Shown here one piece after another: positions 41,799-46,018 of a stretch of DNA of 46,018 nucleotides. The DNA comes from an uncultured Geobacter sp. (GTDB taxonomy: Bacteria > Desulfobacterota > Desulfuromonadia > Geobacterales > DSM-12255). The stretch spans positions 1 to 46,018 of the forward strand of contig CALMBF010000028.1 of the NCBI GenBank assembly GCA_937860145.1, in the 5' to 3' direction. How positions within the stretch are numbered: position 1 is the first letter of the stretch; the number at the start of each line of letters is the position of its first letter. The notes below the pieces were generated by a model. That model had not been told where the DNA came from. It worked only from the letters and a program-made list of their open reading frames with translations, and did not search any database. Position numbers and translations under genes: made by a program.

Positions 41799-41829
41799 TG
41801 GGAAATTAGCCATACGATCAAGGAGCCTC

Positions 41830-42345
41830 ATGGTACGCACAATACTCTCCTATCCCGACCCGGAACTGAAGAAAAAGTCCCAGCCGGTGACGGTCATTAA
41901 TGATAAAATCCGGGAACTTGTCCGTGACATGGCCGACACCATGTACGACGCCCCCGGCGTTGGCCTGGCCGCGCCGCAGATCGGCGTCCACCAGCGGGTC
42001 ATCGTCATCGACGTGGCCGGCAAGGACGAACCGCCCAACCTGATCGTAGCCATCAACCCGGTCATCATCCATGCCGAGGGGGAGTCCTACGAAGAAGAGG
42101 GGTGCCTGTCCGTCCCCACGTACGCCGCCAACGTGCGCCGTCACGCCCGGGTCGTGGTCAAGGGGCTCAACCTGGAGGGTGAGGAGGTCAACTGGAAGGC
42201 CGACGACCTGCTGGCGATCGCGTTCCAGCACGAGATCGACCACCTGGACGGCATCCTCTTCATCGACCATATCTCCCAGCTGAAGCGGGAGATCTTCCGC
42301 CGCAAATACCGCCGCAACTCCCTGGAGCAGGAGGGGAACGAGTGA
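41830..42345 (+). CDS. def: Peptide deformylase
   Basis: The frame is open upstream, but the ATG at 41830 follows AAGGAG and starts MVRTILSYPDPELKK as in the family. The 171-residue enzyme has all three motifs: GVGLAAPQ (43-50), EEGCLSVP (89-96, metal ligand Cys92) and HEIDH (134-138). It removes the formyl group from nascent peptides. fmt follows with a GTGA overlap, the classical def-fmt pair. Confidence 0.97.
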   Translation: MVRTILSYPDPELKKKSQPVTVINDKIRELVRDMADTMYDAPGVGLAAPQIGVHQRVIVIDVAGKDEPPNLIVAINPVIIHAEGESYEEEGCLSVPTYAANVRRHARVVVKGLNLEGEEVNWKADDLLAIAFQHEIDHLDGILFIDHISQLKREIFRRKYRRNSLEQEGNE

Positions 42346-43301
42346 CCTCCCCCCTGAGAATCGTCTTCATGGGAACGCCGGAATTCGCCGTCCCCACCCT
42401 GCAGATGCTGATCGAGCGCGGCGAGAACGTCGTTGCCGTGGTCACCCAGCCGGACCGCCCCAAGGGGCGCGGCCAGCAGACCCAGCCGCCGCCGGTGAAG
42501 GAGCTGGCCCTGAAGCACGCCATCCCGGTCATCCAGCCCCTCAAGGTCAGGGCACCGGAGGTCATCGAGGAGATCCGGGGCTACGCTCCCGACCTGATCG
42601 TGGTGATCGCCTTCGGCCAGATCCTCCCCAAGGCGCTCCTGGAGATACCCCGCCACGGCTGCATCAACGTCCACGCCTCCCTCCTCCCCCGCTACCGGGG
42701 TGCGGCACCGATCAACTGGTGCATCATCAATGGCGAGAGCGAGACCGGCATCACCACCATGATGATGGACGTGGGGCTGGACACCGGCGACATGCTGGTG
42801 AAGATGGCCACCCCCATCGGCGGGGACGAGGATGCCAGCTCCCTCCACGACCGGCTCTCCCTCCTGGGAGCCGAGACCATGGCCGCCACCCTGGATCGCC
42901 TGGCGCGGGGGGAACTCGTCCCGGAACAGCAGGATGACGGCGCCAGCTGCTACGCCCCCATGCTGAAGAAGGAGTTGGGGGAGATCGACTGGCAGAGGGA
43001 GCCGCTAGCCATCAGGAACCTGATCCGGGGGGTCACCCCGTGGCCCGGGGCCTACACCTGGCTCGACGGCAAGATGCTCAAGATATTCAAGGCTCGGACG
43101 GCAGCGGGGAGCGGAGCGCCCGGAACGGTGCTCCAGGCGGGGAAAAACGGCCTGGAGATCGCCTGCAGCGGCGGCAGCCTGGTCATCGAGGAGCTGCAGC
43201 TGGAAGGGAAGAAGCGGATGCCTGCCGCCGATTTCCTCGCCGGCTACAAGATCGCCCCCGGCACCCTGCTGGTGCCACATGGACAGCCCCGTGCCGAATA
43301 A
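42342..43301 (+). CDS. fmt: Methionyl-tRNA formyltransferase
   Basis: The gene starts with GTG overlapping the def stop. The 319-residue enzyme has the N-terminal IVFMGTPEFAVP, the formyl-transferase motif NVHASLLPRYRGAAPI (from residue 109) and DVGLDTGDML. The C-terminal domain (from about 205) binds tRNA. It formylates Met-tRNAfMet using 10-formyltetrahydrofolate. Confidence 0.97.
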   Translation: MTSPLRIVFMGTPEFAVPTLQMLIERGENVVAVVTQPDRPKGRGQQTQPPPVKELALKHAIPVIQPLKVRAPEVIEEIRGYAPDLIVVIAFGQILPKALLEIPRHGCINVHASLLPRYRGAAPINWCIINGESETGITTMMMDVGLDTGDMLVKMATPIGGDEDASSLHDRLSLLGAETMAATLDRLARGELVPEQQDDGASCYAPMLKKELGEIDWQREPLAIRNLIRGVTPWPGAYTWLDGKMLKIFKARTAAGSGAPGTVLQAGKNGLEIACSGGSLVIEELQLEGKKRMPAADFLAGYKIAPGTLLVPHGQPRAE

Positions 43302-44055
43302 GACAACCGCCGTGCCGCGCAAGCGCCTCTTCGTCGCCCTCATGGGGGTCACCTGCCTCCTCATCGTCGGCATCATCTACCTCGGCTGGTGGATCCCGAC
43401 CAAGGGGCTGACGAACATCCACCCCGACCTCCCGAGCTACGTCGGCTTCGTCTTTGCCGTGCTCTCCGGGCTGGCGATCCTGGGGACCTTCCTCCTCATC
43501 CTCACCACCGCCCTGGGGAAGGACATCTTCCTTACCCGCTTCATGCGGCTGGTGGTGATCAAGTTCCTCCTCCCGGCCATCGAGCTCCTGGGGCGCTGCC
43601 TGGGGATACCCAAGGACACCATCCGCCAGTCCTTCGTGGCCATGAACAACAGCCTGGTGGCCTCCCAGAAACTGGCGGTGCTCCCCGACCGGATCCTGAT
43701 CCTCCTCCCCCACTGCCTGCAGCTGTTCGACTGCGACATCAAGGTCACCGGCGGCATAAACAAGTGCGTCCGCTGCGGCCGCTGCGACATCAAGGGGCTG
43801 GCGGAACTGGCGGAGCGCTACCACATCGACATCTCCGTCGCAACCGGCGGCACCCTGGCCCGCAAGGTCATTGTCGAGAAGCGCCCCAAGCTGGTCATTG
43901 CCGTTGCCTGCGAGCGCGACCTGACCTCGGGGATCAAGGACTGCTACCCCCTGCCGGTGATCGGCGTCCTCAACGACCGCCCCAACGGCCCCTGCATCAA
44001 CACCGTCGTCGATACCGCCAAGATCGAGCAGGCCCTCCTCTCGGTACTCCCCTGA
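43279..44055 (+). CDS. DUF116 domain-containing membrane protein
   Basis: The 258-residue protein has two N-terminal membrane helices (about 18-40 and 50-75). They are followed by the DUF116 domain with NKCVRCGRCDIKGLAEL, VACERDL and NGPCINTVV, so four conserved cysteines could bind metal or a cluster. A GTG at 43312 would avoid the 23-bp overlap with fmt and still keep the first helix. The function of DUF116 is not known. Linkage to fmt suggests a housekeeping or envelope role. Confidence 0.87.
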   Translation: MDSPVPNKTTAVPRKRLFVALMGVTCLLIVGIIYLGWWIPTKGLTNIHPDLPSYVGFVFAVLSGLAILGTFLLILTTALGKDIFLTRFMRLVVIKFLLPAIELLGRCLGIPKDTIRQSFVAMNNSLVASQKLAVLPDRILILLPHCLQLFDCDIKVTGGINKCVRCGRCDIKGLAELAERYHIDISVATGGTLARKVIVEKRPKLVIAVACERDLTSGIKDCYPLPVIGVLNDRPNGPCINTVVDTAKIEQALLSVLP

Positions 44056-44063
44056 ACCCTCCC

Positions 44064-44810
44064 ATGGACCCCCTCGCCCTCCTCTACCGTGACGAGAGTA
44101 TCGCCGTGTTCAACAAGCCCTCCGGCCTCCTCGTCCACCGGAGCTGGATCGACCGCCTCGAGACCCGCTTTGCCCTGCAGATGGCCAGGGATATCCTCGG
44201 GCAACGGGTCTACCCCGTGCACCGGCTGGACAAGCCGACCTCCGGGGTCCTCCTCTTCGCCCTCTCTCCCGGGGCTGCCGCCACCCTGACCGCTTCGTTC
44301 ACCACCGGTGACGTACGGAAGAGATACCTGGCCGTGACCCGGGGGATCGTCCCGGAATCCGGCACCATCGACTACCCCTTGCTGGAGGAGCAGGACCGCC
44401 GCGACCCTTACCGCCAGGAGGGGAAGGAACCCCAGGAGGCGGTGACGACCTTCCGCCGCCGGGGGGAGGTGGAGCTCCCCTTTGCCGTGGGCCGCTACCC
44501 CACCGCCCGCTACTCCCTCGTGGAGGCACAGCCCCTCACCGGCCGGCGCCACCAGCTCCGCCGCCATTTCAAGCACATCTTCCACCCCCTCGTGGGGGAC
44601 GTAAACTACGGGGAGGGGCGCCACAACCGCTTCTTCCGCGAGGAGCTGGCCGCACCCCGGCTGCTGCTCCACGCGGCGGAGCTGACCTTTCCCCATCCGG
44701 CCGGCGGCTCCGAGATGACGGTCACCGCCCCCCTGGACAGCTGCTTCACCCGCCTCCTCCGCCGCCTCGGCTGGGAAGAGGCCGTGCCGGCGGGGTGGCT
44801 TGCGATTTAA
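44064..44810 (+). CDS. truC: tRNA pseudouridine synthase C
   Basis: The 248-residue enzyme starts at ATG 44064, 8 bp after the DUF116 stop; the frame continues upstream but not as coding sequence. It shows the RluA-family catalytic Asp56 in HRLDKPTSGVLL. It also has the TruC-specific NKPSGLLVHRSW, GRYPTARYSLVEAQP and GRRHQLRRHFKH. TruC modifies uridine 65 of certain tRNAs. The close match to the E. coli protein pattern makes the assignment firmer than a general RluA-family call. Confidence 0.9.
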   Translation: MDPLALLYRDESIAVFNKPSGLLVHRSWIDRLETRFALQMARDILGQRVYPVHRLDKPTSGVLLFALSPGAAATLTASFTTGDVRKRYLAVTRGIVPESGTIDYPLLEEQDRRDPYRQEGKEPQEAVTTFRRRGEVELPFAVGRYPTARYSLVEAQPLTGRRHQLRRHFKHIFHPLVGDVNYGEGRHNRFFREELAAPRLLLHAAELTFPHPAGGSEMTVTAPLDSCFTRLLRRLGWEEAVPAGWLAI

Positions 44811-44811
44811 T

Positions 44812-44919
44812 CCCCTCTCCCTGAGGGAGAGGGTTAGGGTGAGGGGAAAATAGTCGCTATTTCTCCTCCTGCTGCCCCTCATCCGTCCTTCGGCCACCTT
44901 CTCCCACCAGGAGAAGGGA
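44812..44919. repeat. REP/MITE-like palindromic element, copy 2
   Basis: CCCTCTCCC-tga-GGGAGAGGG (44813-44833) and CCTTCTCC-cacca-GGAGAAGG (44897-44917) flank GGTGAGGGG and CCCCTCATCCGTCCTTCGGCC motifs. It is the reverse-complement relative of 20703-20794. The first hairpin lies immediately after truC and may also terminate transcription. Confidence 0.85.
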
Positions 44920-44962
44920 TCGAACGAAAGTCTATCGTATTGAGTTGACGTGGAGTTAGTTT

Positions 44963-45988
<1,026 letters not shown>

Positions 45989-46018
45989 CCCCGTCCATGG
46001 CCCCCCTCATCCCCCTGC

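Noticed and set aside
43389-44063. Upstream extension of the truC frame
   Set aside because: The extra 225 codons overlap the DUF116 gene in another frame and translate to Pro/Arg/His-rich sequence; the TruC N-terminus begins at 44064.
45997-46018. Start of a following gene (ATG GCC CCC CTC ...)
   Set aside because: Only seven codons are visible, with no clear ribosome binding site, so nothing can be supported.

Overview
The window reads like a high-GC Geobacter-type member of the Desulfuromonadota. The assignment rests on four things: a selenocysteine formate dehydrogenase beside a sigma-54 two-component system, several well-formed -24/-12 promoters, secreted DUF1566 and dockerin-like proteins, and a def-fmt-DUF116 housekeeping order. 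It is inferred from gene content, not from a search.

Region 1 (1-12303, plus strand) is a surface-polysaccharide locus. It opens with the 3' end of a secreted protein made of 103-residue repeats. Then come a Wzx-type flippase, a GT4 glycosyltransferase, an acetyltransferase, a Wzy-like polymerase, a GT2 enzyme, a further glycosyltransferase, a second acetyltransferase, a parallel beta-helix protein, a WecG/TagA enzyme and the initiating polyprenyl-phosphate sugar transferase. The sugar transferase has its own sigma-54 promoter. The stretch from about 2.4 to 7.8 kb is clearly more AT-rich than the rest, as is common for exchanged O-antigen or EPS cassettes. A minus-strand pair follows: a lipoprotein with an Ig-like domain, then a YjbH-family outer-membrane protein.

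Region 2 (16028-27064) is formate metabolism and its control. On the minus strand a sigma-54 response regulator, a sensor kinase and a periplasmic solute-binding protein form one unit. Divergent from it is a formate dehydrogenase operon: a UGA-containing catalytic subunit, a ferredoxin-type subunit and an NrfD-type membrane subunit, followed by mobA for the molybdenum cofactor. A sigma-54 promoter sits in front of the catalytic subunit.

Region 3 (27065-31660) starts with three palindromes related to GTGTAAAG-N3-CTTTACAC upstream of a second sigma-54-type promoter. These precede a large secreted protein ending in a dockerin-like module and a small lipoprotein with a possible cohesin-like fold. 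Bacterioferritin follows.

Region 4 (31657-41722, minus strand) is a compact eight-gene unit: TetR regulator, RND adaptor, unknown 118-residue protein, RND pump, HAD phosphatase, glycerol-1-phosphate-dehydrogenase-like enzyme, PabB-PabC fusion and TolC-type channel. Nearly every junction overlaps or abuts. Enzymes lie inside the efflux operon, and this is the most unusual arrangement in the window.

Region 5 (41770-46018, plus strand) is housekeeping: def, fmt, a DUF116 protein, truC and a threonine aldolase. A REP-like repeat before the aldolase also occurs upstream of the formate dehydrogenase. I saw no tRNA, rRNA, CRISPR array or insertion sequence.
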